Source: JASLPR01 sp964496475 (GTDB taxonomy: Bacteria; Chloroflexota; UBA11872; VXNJ01). From it: a stretch of DNA of 25,113 nucleotides. Within the stretch, counting starts at the first letter, position 1; every line of letters begins with the position of its first letter. The notes beneath the pieces were generated by a model. The model saw only the letters and a program-made list of their open reading frames with translations. It searched no databases and had not been told where the DNA came from. The translations under genes were made by a program, and so were the position numbers. The DNA lies in contig CAZBZS010000033.1 of NCBI GenBank assembly GCA_964496475.1, positions 1 through 25,113 of the forward strand, written 5' to 3'. Positions 9,004 through 16,790 of this stretch are shown here, in pieces.

Positions 9004-9618
9004 TCACTTGTGGCATGTGGAGCAATCAAGCGGAGCGCTGTCTTTCAAAATTACGTTGTCAGCCGGGGCCGCGCTCGATTTGGGCTGGTTATCGGTATCC
9101 CGATGGCACCCCATGCACTCGCCCATGTTTAGCGAGTTCACCTGTTTGATCACCTGCGCCTGGGTGACATCGCCATGGCACGTCGCGCAGGAGACGTTCG
9201 CATCGATATGGGCCGAGTGTACGAATCGAACGTGATCCGGAAGGCGATACACCCGGGTCCACTCGATTGGCTCCTGATCTTCCCATTTCTTTATCAGCAG
9301 CTGAACCTCCGGCAAATCCTGCCCGATAACCGAGTGGCAATACATACACTGTTCCACCGATGGCAGTGTCGCCTGGGCCCCCATGGTCACCCCGCGATGG
9401 CAGAATTCACACGCGATAGCGTTGTCCCCGGCATGGATCGAGTGATCGTAGGCAATAGGCTGGGTGGGGGCCGGACTGATCGTCCCACCCGACGCCCCGA
9501 GGAAGATCAACACCGCCACCGCCGACGCCGTCGCCAGCCCCATCACGGTAAGGGGGATGACTATGAACGCAAGCTGCCGACCGGTCAGTCGTGGCATGAA
9601 CGCACGCAGCAAATTCAT
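9004..9618 (-). CDS. actA: Alternative complex III pentaheme cytochrome c subunit (ActA)
   Basis: A 204-residue protein with one N-terminal membrane helix (about residues 16-41) and five CXXCH haem-binding motifs, starting at residues 70 (CEFCH), 91 (CMYCH), 144 (CATCH), 168 (CMGCH) and 199 (CSTCH). The last motif is only one residue from the C-terminus. Extra histidines (YDHSIHAG, FVHSAHIDA) can serve as distal ligands. ActA is the multihaem wire of alternative complex III on the outer face of the membrane. The start ATG lies 3 bases after the stop of the small membrane gene upstream, with no clear ribosome site, which suggests coupling. Confidence 0.93.
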   Translation of the reverse strand: MNLLRAFMPRLTGRQLAFIVIPLTVMGLATASAVAVLIFLGASGGTISPAPTQPIAYDHSIHAGDNAIACEFCHRGVTMGAQATLPSVEQCMYCHSVIGQDLPEVQLLIKKWEDQEPIEWTRVYRLPDHVRFVHSAHIDANVSCATCHGDVTQAQVIKQVNSLNMGECMGCHRDTDNQPKSSAAPADNVILKDSAPLDCSTCHK

Positions 9619-9621
9619 GCG

Positions 9622-9918
9622 CTAGATGATCATCCGTGGAAATATTTCAGGCAGGATATCGAACGCCAGCAGCACCGCCTTTATCGCGATCGCCACCGCC
9701 GCTACAAAACTGAATGCGGCGAACGCGTAAATCGGCATCCGCAGCCGGCGGGCAACTTCATTATCGACATCGCCAGTCAACGCCAGCGACGGAATCAAAC
9801 CGTGGGCGAGGATGTAGGACACTCCCGCGCCGACAAGCGCGGCCGCGAATACCCAAAGATGGGCTACGAGCTCCGACAGCCGCACCCAGTCCGCCTCGGT
9901 GAGCGAGGCTATCTCCAA
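9622..9918 (-). CDS. Small two-helix membrane protein at the head of the act operon
   Basis: A 98-residue protein with two hydrophobic helices (about residues 20-45 and 64-90) joined by a polar loop (TGDVDNEVARRLRMP). The start is TTG at 9918, with a run of Gs six or more bases upstream. It is the first gene of the alternative complex III cluster and is separated from actA by 3 bases, so it is almost certainly co-transcribed. I do not recognise the family. Some alternative complex III operons carry an extra small membrane subunit (ActG), and this could be one, but position is the only support. Confidence 0.7.
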   Translation of the reverse strand: MEIASLTEADWVRLSELVAHLWVFAAALVGAGVSYILAHGLIPSLALTGDVDNEVARRLRMPIYAFAAFSFVAAVAIAIKAVLLAFDILPEIFPRMII

Positions 9919-10226
9919 AACTGCCCCCTGAAGATCAGAACTGCCACAAACCGACGCATCTTATTAGGTTCCAGACTCCTCTCGCAAATCCGGTTTTTTA
10001 CCCTTTTTACGGTATTCAGTGTTTCCATTAATACGCGGCGTCGCCACCTGCTCTGCCGGGCTGAAAATCAAAATCGCGAGACGGCCCCCATCGCCATAAT
10101 TCGAGAGTCTACTCGGGCGCGGTGGTCACGGGCCTTATATAGCTTCCCTTGACACAGGGAACCGCAGCCACGTTCGGGAGTCGGCGGATACTGAAACGGG
10201 CGTTTCCTGCCCTTCGTTCGCCGTCA
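9919..10226. promoter_or_regulatory. Intergenic region upstream of the act operon with an inverted repeat
   Basis: No gene is evident in these 308 bases. A perfect inverted repeat, ttccct-tgacac-agggaa, lies at 10144-10161. Read on the minus strand it is followed directly by TATATAAGG (10141-10133), a possible -10 element for the act operon. No good -35 box sits 17 bases before it; the repeat occupies that place, as an operator or activator site might. A second weak candidate is TTGCGA with TAAGAT nearer the first gene. These are pattern matches only. Confidence 0.3.
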
Positions 10227-11078
10227 TCAGAGCAGTCCGGTCAGGTATTCCGCCAGCCCCCGGCGGTCGACCCGGCCGATCGTCAGGTCCGCCACCTCGA
10301 GGATCGGTTGGCTGGCGTTGCCCATGGCCGCCCCGGTGCCGGCCCACACAATCATTTCCTTGTCGTTCACATCATCGCCGATCGCCAGCACTCGATCTCG
10401 AGCCACCCCCAGGTACGATGCCAGCCACGCCAGCGCCGACCCCTTCGAGACTTCCCGGCTAACTACCTCAAGCACCAGGTTCGCAAACGCGTAATTCGTC
10501 CACGGCATTGTGCGCACGTCTGCGGGGTGATCCCGTTCCAGCCTCCCCTCGAAGGCGAGCAAGCTCTCCTCTTCGCCGAAGAAGACCAGCTCCATCGCGT
10601 CTGCGAGTCCGTCAAAGCTGTCGGTCTCAACAAACGCCGCTAGATTCCGCGACGAATACATTTTCAACGACTCGACCTCGGCCAGCTGCCCGAATACGTA
10701 GAGTTTGTGCGTGCGACCTGGCGTGTCGTACCAGACCCCGGTAACCCCCATCTCCCGCCCAAGCCCCACGATCTCCCGGGCCACTTCTCCCGGAATATGT
10801 CGCTCGAAAAGAATCTCGGCCGTGCCAATGTCGCGAACCACCGCGCCGCTGCTCTGAATCAGGTATTCCCCCGCTCCCAGCGGCTCGATCACGTCCATCG
10901 CCGTCCGCCACCGCCGACCCGTCGCGATCACCACCGTCGCTCCCCGGTCGGCCACCGCCTGGATCGCCGCCCTGGTCTCCGGGTGAATCTCTTTGTCATC
11001 CGGCAGAATCGTGCCGTCAACGTCCAGCGCGATCACGTCGAACGGCAACGAACTACGTCGGCCGTCGGTCGGCGGCAA
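10227..11078 (-). CDS. HAD-family (Cof/YbiV-type) phosphatase
   Basis: A 283-residue haloacid-dehalogenase hydrolase. Motif I is D19-V-D21-G-T, giving the nucleophile and the general acid/base. Motif II is the T of VVIATGR. Motif III is the lysine in SKGSAL, and motif IV is GDDVNDKEM, which binds magnesium. The region between motifs II and III is a C2B-type cap, so this is the Cof group that dephosphorylates sugar phosphates or flavin/pyridoxal phosphates. The substrate cannot be read from sequence. The start is TTG at 11078 with AGGAG six bases upstream; the extra residues before FDVIALDVDGT fit this start. It is divergent from xylB, with about 100 bases between. Confidence 0.92.
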   Translation of the reverse strand: MPPTDGRRSSLPFDVIALDVDGTILPDDKEIHPETRAAIQAVADRGATVVIATGRRWRTAMDVIEPLGAGEYLIQSSGAVVRDIGTAEILFERHIPGEVAREIVGLGREMGVTGVWYDTPGRTHKLYVFGQLAEVESLKMYSSRNLAAFVETDSFDGLADAMELVFFGEEESLLAFEGRLERDHPADVRTMPWTNYAFANLVLEVVSREVSKGSALAWLASYLGVARDRVLAIGDDVNDKEMIVWAGTGAAMGNASQPILEVADLTIGRVDRRGLAEYLTGLL

Positions 11079-11140
11079 TGCTTACTCCTGGTGCTGGGGG
11101 GCGGTGGTCGGCGCATTCTATTGGGCCGGTGGCCAGGCAT

Positions 11141-11146
11141 TACAAT
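11141..11146 (+). promoter_or_regulatory. Possible -10 element for xylB
   Basis: TACAAT lies 35 bases before the xylB start, in the divergent gap between the HAD gene and xylB. No convincing -35 box is found at 16-18 bases; TTGGGC occurs at only 14 bases. Weak evidence. Confidence 0.25.
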
Positions 11147-11180
11147 TCCAGAGCCATGCCGCCGCGATCTGGAGCGCTCG

Positions 11181-12707
11181 ATGGCCTACTTCATAGGGAT
11201 TGATGTGGGGACTCAGGGCAGTCGTGCCGTCGTTATAGATGAAGACGGCTCGCTGGTGGCCTCCGGCAACGGCCCGCATACGATGCAATCTCCCCGTCCC
11301 GGGTGGAGCGAGCAGGATCCGGAAGAGTGGTGGGGTGCCGTGAGGACCGCCATCCGTGAGGCCGGGCAGTCGATCGATCTGAACGCCGTCCGCGGCATCG
11401 GCATGGCCGGCCAGATGCACGGCTCCGTCTTTCTCGACGAGCAAGACTGCGTCATCCGCCCTGCCTTGCTCTGGAACGATCAGCGCACCGCTGTGCAGAC
11501 CGACTGGATGGCCGATGTGGCCGGTGACCTGCTGCTGGAAATCGCCCTCAACCCGGCCATCACCGGTTTCCAAGCACCGAAGATCATCTGGCTTCGCGAC
11601 GAAGAGCCGGACAGTTACGGTCGCGTCCGCTCCGTCCTGCTGCCCAAGGACTTCGTCCGCTTCCGGCTCACCGGCGAACGGGCGACAGATGTCTCGGATG
11701 CCTCTGGCACCCTGCTGTTCGACGTCGCCAAACGACGTTGGTCAGGGGAGCTTCTGGACGCCTTCCAGATTCCGGCAGAGTGGATGCCAGCCTCCTTCGA
11801 AGGGCCGGACGAGACCGGCCGTATTACTGACGCCATCGCCGCCGACCTTGGTCTGCCCGCCGGGATACCGGTTGCCGGCGGTGGCGGCGACAACGCTGCC
11901 GCCGCCATCGGGACCGGAATCGTGCTTCCCGGCGTGGTAAGCAGCAGCATCGGCAGCAGCGGGGTCGTCTTTGCGTACAGCGAGAACCCCGAGCCCCACC
12001 CGGAAGGCCGCCTGCACACCATGTGCCACTCCGTCCCCGGAGCGTTTCATTACATGGGTGTGATCCTGGCTGCCGGTTTGTCCTTTCGTTGGCTCCGCGA
12101 AATCCTGCTCGAAGACACCTTCGGCGCCACGGTCCCAACTGGAGAGGACGCCTACGACATGCTCACCGCTCTGGCAGTCGGCGCCCCCGCCGGGGCCGAG
12201 GGCCTGGTGTTTCTTCCCTATCTAACCGGCGAGCGCACGCCGCACATGGACCCGTCAGCGCGTGGCGCGTTCGTGGGCCTGACCTCGCGACACACCTCCG
12301 CCCACATCGCCCGGGCTGTCATGGAGGGAATCACCTTCGCCATGCGGGATTCGCTCGATCTGATGCAGCGTCTCGGATTGCCGGTTGACAGGATTATCGC
12401 CACCGGAGGAGGCGCCCGCAGCGCCCTCTGGCGCCAGATGCAGGCGGACATCCTCGGCTCGCCAATCTGGCGCACCGCCGCCGAAGAAGGCCCCGCTTAC
12501 GGTGCCGCTCTTCTCGGCGCGGTTGTCGGTGGCGGCTACGCAAGCGTCCCCGAAGCCGTCGCCAGCGGCGTGGAGCTGCTCGATCCGATCGAGCCAGAAC
12601 ACTCATGCGCCGCTCGCTACGACCAGTATTTCGAGGTTTACCAACGCCTCTACTCCGACATCCGGGCCGCCAGCCATCGCCTCAGCGAACTGGCTGGAGA
12701 CGGCTGA
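11181..12707 (+). CDS. xylB: Xylulokinase (FGGY family)
   Basis: A 508-residue sugar kinase that phosphorylates D-xylulose with ATP, feeding the pentose phosphate pathway. The N-terminal phosphate-binding motif is GIDVGTQGSRA, with Asp8 as a Mg/ATP residue. The stretch GIGMAGQMHGSVFLD and the following ALLWNDQRTA are typical of xylulokinases within FGGY. The catalytic Asp is in AGGGGDNAAAAIGTG. The C-terminal ATP-binding part contains TGGGARSALWRQMQADILG. A longer open frame runs upstream to 10707, but ATG 11181 has GGAG at a normal distance and begins exactly at the family N-terminus. It overlaps fabZ by one base (TGATG). No xylose isomerase or xylose transporter is nearby, so substrate is from family resemblance. 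Confidence 0.92.
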   Translation: MAYFIGIDVGTQGSRAVVIDEDGSLVASGNGPHTMQSPRPGWSEQDPEEWWGAVRTAIREAGQSIDLNAVRGIGMAGQMHGSVFLDEQDCVIRPALLWNDQRTAVQTDWMADVAGDLLLEIALNPAITGFQAPKIIWLRDEEPDSYGRVRSVLLPKDFVRFRLTGERATDVSDASGTLLFDVAKRRWSGELLDAFQIPAEWMPASFEGPDETGRITDAIAADLGLPAGIPVAGGGGDNAAAAIGTGIVLPGVVSSSIGSSGVVFAYSENPEPHPEGRLHTMCHSVPGAFHYMGVILAAGLSFRWLREILLEDTFGATVPTGEDAYDMLTALAVGAPAGAEGLVFLPYLTGERTPHMDPSARGAFVGLTSRHTSAHIARAVMEGITFAMRDSLDLMQRLGLPVDRIIATGGGARSALWRQMQADILGSPIWRTAAEEGPAYGAALLGAVVGGGYASVPEAVASGVELLDPIEPEHSCAARYDQYFEVYQRLYSDIRAASHRLSELAGDG

Positions 12708-13177
12708 TGGGACGTAGTGACCAGGCAGACCTGCTCGTTGACCGCGATGGCGTAAAAGAGCTCATTCCCCACCGAGAACCGATTCTGCTGCTCGACGGTC
12801 TCACCGTGCTCATCCCAGGCAAGAGCGCCGTGGGGGTGAAATACGTCGATCCCGACGACTATTTCCTTGCCGGGCATTTTCCCGAAAATCCGATTATGCC
12901 CGGTGTGCTGATGGTCGAGGCGTTAGCCCAGACTGGCGCCTGCGCCCTAATGGGGTCGAAAGACGCCCAGGGGAAGCTCGTAATGTTTGCCGGTATCGAC
13001 CGGGTTCGATTTCGGCGGCCGGTTCGGCCCGGCGACACCCTGAACCTGAGCGTCGAAATCGATCGCATCCGCGGACCCATCGGGCGTGGCCAGGCTGTGG
13101 CCACGGTGGACGGGGAGGTAGCGGTCGAGGGCCGCCTTACGTTCGCCCTCGTCGATGAGGAAGGAGCCACCGAATGA
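12707..13177 (+). CDS. fabZ: 3-hydroxyacyl-ACP dehydratase, FabZ type
   Basis: A 156-residue hot-dog-fold protein that dehydrates 3-hydroxyacyl-ACP in fatty-acid elongation. The hallmark stretch AGHFPENPIMPGVLMVEALA carries catalytic His57 and Glu71. The N-terminal IPHREPILLLDG and the later FAGIDRVRFRRPVRPGD also fit FabZ. The start ATG overlaps the xylB stop, with GGAGA about 8 bases upstream. The upstream extension of the open frame lies inside xylB. Its end overlaps the GT9 gene by 4 bases (ATGA). A lone FabZ between a sugar kinase and a glycosyltransferase, without other fatty-acid genes, is unusual; cell-envelope lipid or glycolipid synthesis is one possible theme. Confidence 0.93.
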   Translation: MGRSDQADLLVDRDGVKELIPHREPILLLDGLTVLIPGKSAVGVKYVDPDDYFLAGHFPENPIMPGVLMVEALAQTGACALMGSKDAQGKLVMFAGIDRVRFRRPVRPGDTLNLSVEIDRIRGPIGRGQAVATVDGEVAVEGRLTFALVDEEGATE

Positions 13178-14328
13178 TCTGGCCCAAGCTCCGCGACCTA
13201 GCGGTGACCGCTGTAAGTCACGCCCTCAATCTTTTTCTGCGAGGCCGCTCGCCCGATGGGCGATCGCTGCCGGACGTCCAAAATCCCGACATTTTGGTGA
13301 TAAAGCCGGCAAGCATCGGCGATGTCCTGATGGCCACCTCCGTGCTGGAGTGCCTCCGCCGCACCCTGCCCGGGGCGCAGGTGACTTTGGCCGTGGGAAG
13401 CTGGTCGCGTGTGGCCGTCGCCAACAATCCCGACGTCGACGGGCTCATCGACTGCGGCGATGTCGGCACCCCTGGTCGCTATGGACTTTGGGAATACGTA
13501 GGCCTCGTCCGCGCGTTGCGCCGCCGGCACTTCGATGTCGCCATCGTTTTGGACAGGTCTCCCTTGATGGCCCTACTCCCCTATTTTGCCGGTGTGAAAT
13601 ACCGGCTGGGGCTGGACAGTGGCGGCCGCGGCATCGGGCTGACTACCGCCTCGCCGGCTCCGCCAGATCGAAACGAAGCGGAGATTTACCTCGACGTACT
13701 CCGCGCCGCCGGTATCAGCACCAAACGCGCCCGAGCTCGTTTCTACCCCAGTCTGCAAGATCTGGAGTACGCCCGTCGACTCCTGGAAGAATGGAATCTC
13801 GGCGAGTCCCGCGTGGTCGTCATCGCCCCCGGGGGCGGCCGGAATCCGGGCGCCGTGAATCTCTCAAAACGCTGGTCACCGGAAGGCTTTGCCCTGGTTG
13901 CGGACCGCCTGCAGACCGAGACCCGGGCCCGCGTTGTTCTGGTGGGCCAGGAGTCCGACGAGGAGGCCGTGTGGGGTGTGGCCGGCTTCATGCGCACCGA
14001 GGCCGTGAGTCTCCTCGGGCAGACCTCCTTCGGGCAGCTCGGCGCGTTGCTGCAAATATCCACCGCCTTCCTAGGCAACGACTCCGCCCCCGGCCATCTG
14101 AGCGCCGCCGTCGGGATCCCGACGGTGACCGTATTTAGCGATTCGGATCCGGGCCGCTTCCTCCCCTTCTCCCCCGTCGCGACCGGCATCGCCGCTGGTC
14201 TTCTGGAAGAGACTTGCGACCGCCTGCTGCAGGCCTTGCTCGGCGAATCAGGCAGTGACGGCGATCGCATCTCGCGGACTCAGGAGCCTCATGCCGGCGA
14301 CGGCGACCGGCCCGGCGGCGCTGAGTAG
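13174..14328 (+). CDS. Glycosyltransferase family 9 (ADP-heptose:LPS heptosyltransferase-like)
   Basis: A 384-residue GT-B glycosyltransferase. The N-terminal motif ILVIKPASIGDVLMATSVL and the C-terminal SLLGQTSFGQLGALLQ with FLGNDSAPGHLSAAVG match the GT9 family, in which the GNDSGPxH-type loop binds the nucleotide sugar; here it reads GNDSAPGH. GT9 enzymes add heptose or related sugars to envelope glycans. The exact donor is not readable. It starts inside the fabZ stop (ATGA) and is the last gene of the xylB-fabZ operon. The C-terminal 30 residues (GESGSDGDRISRTQEP...) are low complexity and may be dispensable. Confidence 0.88.
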   Translation: MIWPKLRDLAVTAVSHALNLFLRGRSPDGRSLPDVQNPDILVIKPASIGDVLMATSVLECLRRTLPGAQVTLAVGSWSRVAVANNPDVDGLIDCGDVGTPGRYGLWEYVGLVRALRRRHFDVAIVLDRSPLMALLPYFAGVKYRLGLDSGGRGIGLTTASPAPPDRNEAEIYLDVLRAAGISTKRARARFYPSLQDLEYARRLLEEWNLGESRVVVIAPGGGRNPGAVNLSKRWSPEGFALVADRLQTETRARVVLVGQESDEEAVWGVAGFMRTEAVSLLGQTSFGQLGALLQISTAFLGNDSAPGHLSAAVGIPTVTVFSDSDPGRFLPFSPVATGIAAGLLEETCDRLLQALLGESGSDGDRISRTQEPHAGDGDRPGGAE

Positions 14329-14342
14329 ACCGCCAATCCGGT

Positions 14343-14348
14343 TATAAT
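14343..14348 (+). promoter_or_regulatory. Perfect -10 box upstream of the tRNA-Ser pair
   Basis: TATAAT ends 11 bases before the mature tRNA-Ser(TGA), which puts a start site just ahead of the tRNA. No TTGACA-like -35 is seen at 17 bases. It lies in the 31-base gap after the GT9 stop. Confidence 0.5.
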
Positions 14349-14359
14349 CAGGCGTCCCC

Positions 14360-14442
14360 GGAGGGGTGGCCGAGTGGTTTAAGGCGGTGGTCTTGAAAAC
14401 CTCTAACCGAAAGGTTCGTGGGTTCGAATCCCACCCCCTCCG
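14360..14442 (+). tRNA. tRNA-Ser (anticodon TGA)
   Basis: The acceptor strands ggagggg and cccctcc pair fully, with discriminator G at 14442. The D arm is gcc...ggc and the anticodon loop cttgaaa contains TGA. The long variable arm aacc-gaaa-ggtt is typical of a class II serine tRNA, and the T arm is gtggg-ttcgaat-cccac. The anticodon stem (gtggt/acctc) has one T-T mismatch at its second pair. CCA is not fully encoded. Confidence 0.93.
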
Positions 14443-14465
14443 CCGTCGACCGCAAGGGGTCCCTT

Positions 14466-14556
14466 GGAGGAGTCGCATAGTTGGTCTAGTGCGGCCGCCT
14501 GCTAAGCGGTTATCGGTGTTTAAAGCCGATCGTGGGTTCGAATCCCACCTCCTCCG
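14466..14556 (+). tRNA. tRNA-Ser (anticodon GCT)
   Basis: The acceptor strands ggaggag and ctcctcc pair, with discriminator G. The anticodon loop ctgctaa contains GCT, reading AGC/AGU serine codons. A long variable arm (atcggtg-tttaaa-gccgat) and the T arm gtggg-ttcgaat-cccac follow. It starts 23 bases after the first tRNA-Ser, so both are probably cut from one transcript. CCA is not encoded. Confidence 0.94.
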
Positions 14557-14571
14557 CCCTTAGCTCCAGAT

Positions 14572-14820
14572 TCATGGCGTCGACGGTACGGCCTGGCGGC
14601 TCTCGTCTTGTCTTCTCACCATAAAACGGCGTAAAGCGATGACGGCCCAGATTGCCTCCACCGCCGTTATCGTATACGCGTGCACCAGTGCGCTGTACGC
14701 TGCTGTAGCCGCCGACCCTGCCACGAAGAGCAGGACAAACCATTTTGACCGCGCTTCCAGCGCGTACGAAAGCATCATCACCGTCACTGCGACCGAACCA
14801 AAGATATTCGTTGGAGACAT
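14572..14820 (-). CDS. Small conserved-type membrane protein, function unknown
   Basis: An 82-residue protein with two to three hydrophobic helices (about residues 5-22, 27-46 and 50-65) and a charged C-terminal tail. The pattern LSYALEARSKWFVLLF...AYSALVHAY...AVEAIWAVIALRRF is like small membrane proteins annotated CBU_0592-like, as far as I can tell by eye. The ATG at 14820 has GAGGGTG seven bases upstream, a good ribosome site. The gene is convergent with the two tRNA-Ser genes and lies 76 bases after btuD on the same strand, so it could be read from the btu operon. Confidence 0.65.
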   Translation of the reverse strand: MSPTNIFGSVAVTVMMLSYALEARSKWFVLLFVAGSAATAAYSALVHAYTITAVEAIWAVIALRRFMVRRQDESRQAVPSTP

Positions 14821-14896
14821 CCGTACACCCTCATTTTCTTGACGAGCCTAATTCCGTAGATACTGAAAATCCAGATCGCCCGACTCCTTGCCGCGG

Positions 14897-15703
14897 CTAG
14901 CCTTCGCCGTTGGGATGTACGCGGAGCGCGACCCGCGGCCGGCCGCTAATCGGATCCGTCACCACGTCCGCCTGAATCTTGAACACGTCCGCCATCAGCT
15001 CCCGCGTCAGGACCTGAGCCGGATCCCCGTCGGCCACCAGACGGCCGTTGTGGATCACCAGCAGCCGGTTAAAGAACGCCGCTGCCAGGTTGATGTCATG
15101 CATGCAGGCCACGACCGTGACCTGTTGCTCGCGGTTCACCCGGCGCACCAGATTCAGAATCTCAATCTCGTGAGCCAGGTCGAGATGCGTTGTCGGCTCA
15201 TCCAGCAGAAGTACCCTCGGACGTTGGGCCAGCGCCATCGCCACCACCACCCGCTGACGCTCCCCACCGCTCAATTCGTTGAAGCGGCGCGATTGGAACT
15301 CCGCGGTTTCGGTCTCAAGCAGTGCTTCGTCAATCGTGCTTTCGTCCCGCTCTGTCAGGCTGCCCCAGAATTCAAGATGCGGACTTCGCCCCAGCGCCAC
15401 GATCTCACGCACGCGGTAGGCAAAGGGGATATGAAATTCTTGCGGCACCGCCGCCACCAGGCGCGCGCGCTGGCGAGAGTCCAGGTTGTAGATGTCGGTC
15501 CCGTGTAAATGAATCCGGCCCGACCCAGGCCGGATCAATCCGTTGACACAATTGAGCAGCGTCGTCTTGCCAGCGCCATTCGGCCCGATGATCGCCGCCA
15601 GATCACCTTCCGGAAACGAAACGTACAGGTCGTGCAGGATCTGTTCCTGCGCGTACGTGAAATTCAGTCCCGCTATTTCTATCGCCGCGATTTCAGAACT
15701 CAT
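14897..15703 (-). CDS. btuD: ABC transporter ATPase of vitamin B12/metal-chelate uptake (BtuD-type)
   Basis: A 268-residue ATPase that drives import through the adjacent permease at the inner membrane face. Walker A is GPNGAGKTT (residues 40-48), the Q-loop glutamine is at about 88, the signature LSGGERQ is at 144-150, Walker B is VLLLDE (164-169), and the H-loop is in CMHDIN. The spacing and the REIVALGRSPHL stretch are typical of the FepC/BtuD group. The start ATG overlaps the btuC end. The cobalamin riboswitch upstream of the operon points to B12 or a corrinoid as substrate rather than iron-siderophore. Confidence 0.92.
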   Translation of the reverse strand: MSSEIAAIEIAGLNFTYAQEQILHDLYVSFPEGDLAAIIGPNGAGKTTLLNCVNGLIRPGSGRIHLHGTDIYNLDSRQRARLVAAVPQEFHIPFAYRVREIVALGRSPHLEFWGSLTERDESTIDEALLETETAEFQSRRFNELSGGERQRVVVAMALAQRPRVLLLDEPTTHLDLAHEIEILNLVRRVNREQQVTVVACMHDINLAAAFFNRLLVIHNGRLVADGDPAQVLTRELMADVFKIQADVVTDPISGRPRVALRVHPNGEG

Positions 15704-16787
15704 ACTGTCCTCGCGCCCGCCGTAGCAGGACGATGAAAAATGGCGAGCCGACGATCGCTGTCAAAATGCCGACCGGCAGGTCCACAGGGGCCAGGACCCA
15801 CCGGGCCAGCAGGTCCATCAGCGCCAGGTACGCCGCTCCGGCAAGCATCGACGCCGGCAGTAGCAGCCGGTTGTTGGGGCCGATCACGATTCGAACCGCG
15901 TGCGGGACCATCAGCCCCACAAACGAAACCAGCCCGCTGATCGAAACCGCCAGCGCCGTAAGCAGTGAGGCCAGGCCAATAATCATGAATTTGGTCCGCT
16001 CCACGTCGACCCCCACCCGGGCCGCGCCGCCTTCGCCCAGCGCCATCGCGTTTAGCCGCGCGGTCAGGAAAAATGCGAAGCCCCCTGCAAGGACCATCGG
16101 TGGGAGCACTGTCAGCAGCGGTGTCCAACCTGTCACCGAAATCCCTCCCAGCAACCAGGTGAAGTTCTGCACGATCCGCAACTGCAGGCGACCGCTCAGA
16201 AGGATCGCGAGGGCGTTCAGGGCTCCTGATACAGAACCGACCGCGAATCCGGCCAGCAGGAGCCCGCTGATACTGCTCCGGCCGTGGTGCCGGGACAGGG
16301 TATAGACGATCCAAACTGCCGCGAATGAACCGACGAAGCCAAGGAGCGGAATGATCCCGAAGCCCAGCAGCGTGAAATGCAGCGCCAGCAGCAGCGAGCC
16401 CGCCGCCGCCCCCACCGCCGCCCCGCCCGACGCCCCTACGATGAATGGGTCGGCCAGCGGATTGCGCAACAGCCCTTGGTAAAGCACGCCCGCCGCAGAC
16501 AGCGCCGCCCCCACCGTGGCCGCGGCCAGCACCCGGGGCAGGCGGATGCTGAACAGGATGCGCTCGGATGTCGCCGGCCACCAGGGTTCGATATCTCCAA
16601 ACGGCGTCCGGTTCCACACCATCGCAAGGATGGCCGGCGGCTCTATCGTCACGCTCCCAACCATCGCCGCGATTACCAGGCTGGCCAGCATCACCACCGC
16701 CAGCGGCGCCAGCACTAATATTGCCGCCGGGCCCCGCCAGCGCACCGTCTCCGGCGCTCGAATCCTGCCTCCGGCGATCGAACTCAT
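15693..16787 (-). CDS. btuC: ABC transporter permease of vitamin B12/metal-chelate uptake (BtuC/FecCD family)
   Basis: A 364-residue permease with about ten membrane helices, belonging to the FecCD family. Family stretches are SIRLPRVLAAATVGAALSAAG, GLLRNPLADPFIVG, GLVSFVGLMVPHAVR (the loop contacting the ATPase) and PVGILTAIVGSPFFIVLLRR at the C-terminus. The ATG begins 4 bases after the stop of the truncated binding-protein gene, and its end overlaps btuD by 11 bases. The transporter looks intact apart from its binding protein. Confidence 0.93.
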   Translation of the reverse strand: MSSIAGGRIRAPETVRWRGPAAILVLAPLAVVMLASLVIAAMVGSVTIEPPAILAMVWNRTPFGDIEPWWPATSERILFSIRLPRVLAAATVGAALSAAGVLYQGLLRNPLADPFIVGASGGAAVGAAAGSLLLALHFTLLGFGIIPLLGFVGSFAAVWIVYTLSRHHGRSSISGLLLAGFAVGSVSGALNALAILLSGRLQLRIVQNFTWLLGGISVTGWTPLLTVLPPMVLAGGFAFFLTARLNAMALGEGGAARVGVDVERTKFMIIGLASLLTALAVSISGLVSFVGLMVPHAVRIVIGPNNRLLLPASMLAGAAYLALMDLLARWVLAPVDLPVGILTAIVGSPFFIVLLRRARGQYEF

Positions 16788-16790
16788 GGC

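Noticed and set aside
9175..10152. 325-codon plus-strand frame across actA and the act upstream region
   Set aside because: It runs antisense to the pentaheme ActA and the small membrane gene, with an Arg/His-rich composition and no family likeness.
10707..11180. Upstream extension of the xylB frame
   Set aside because: It overlaps the HAD gene on the other strand, and the kinase N-terminal motif starts exactly at ATG 11181, which has its own ribosome site.
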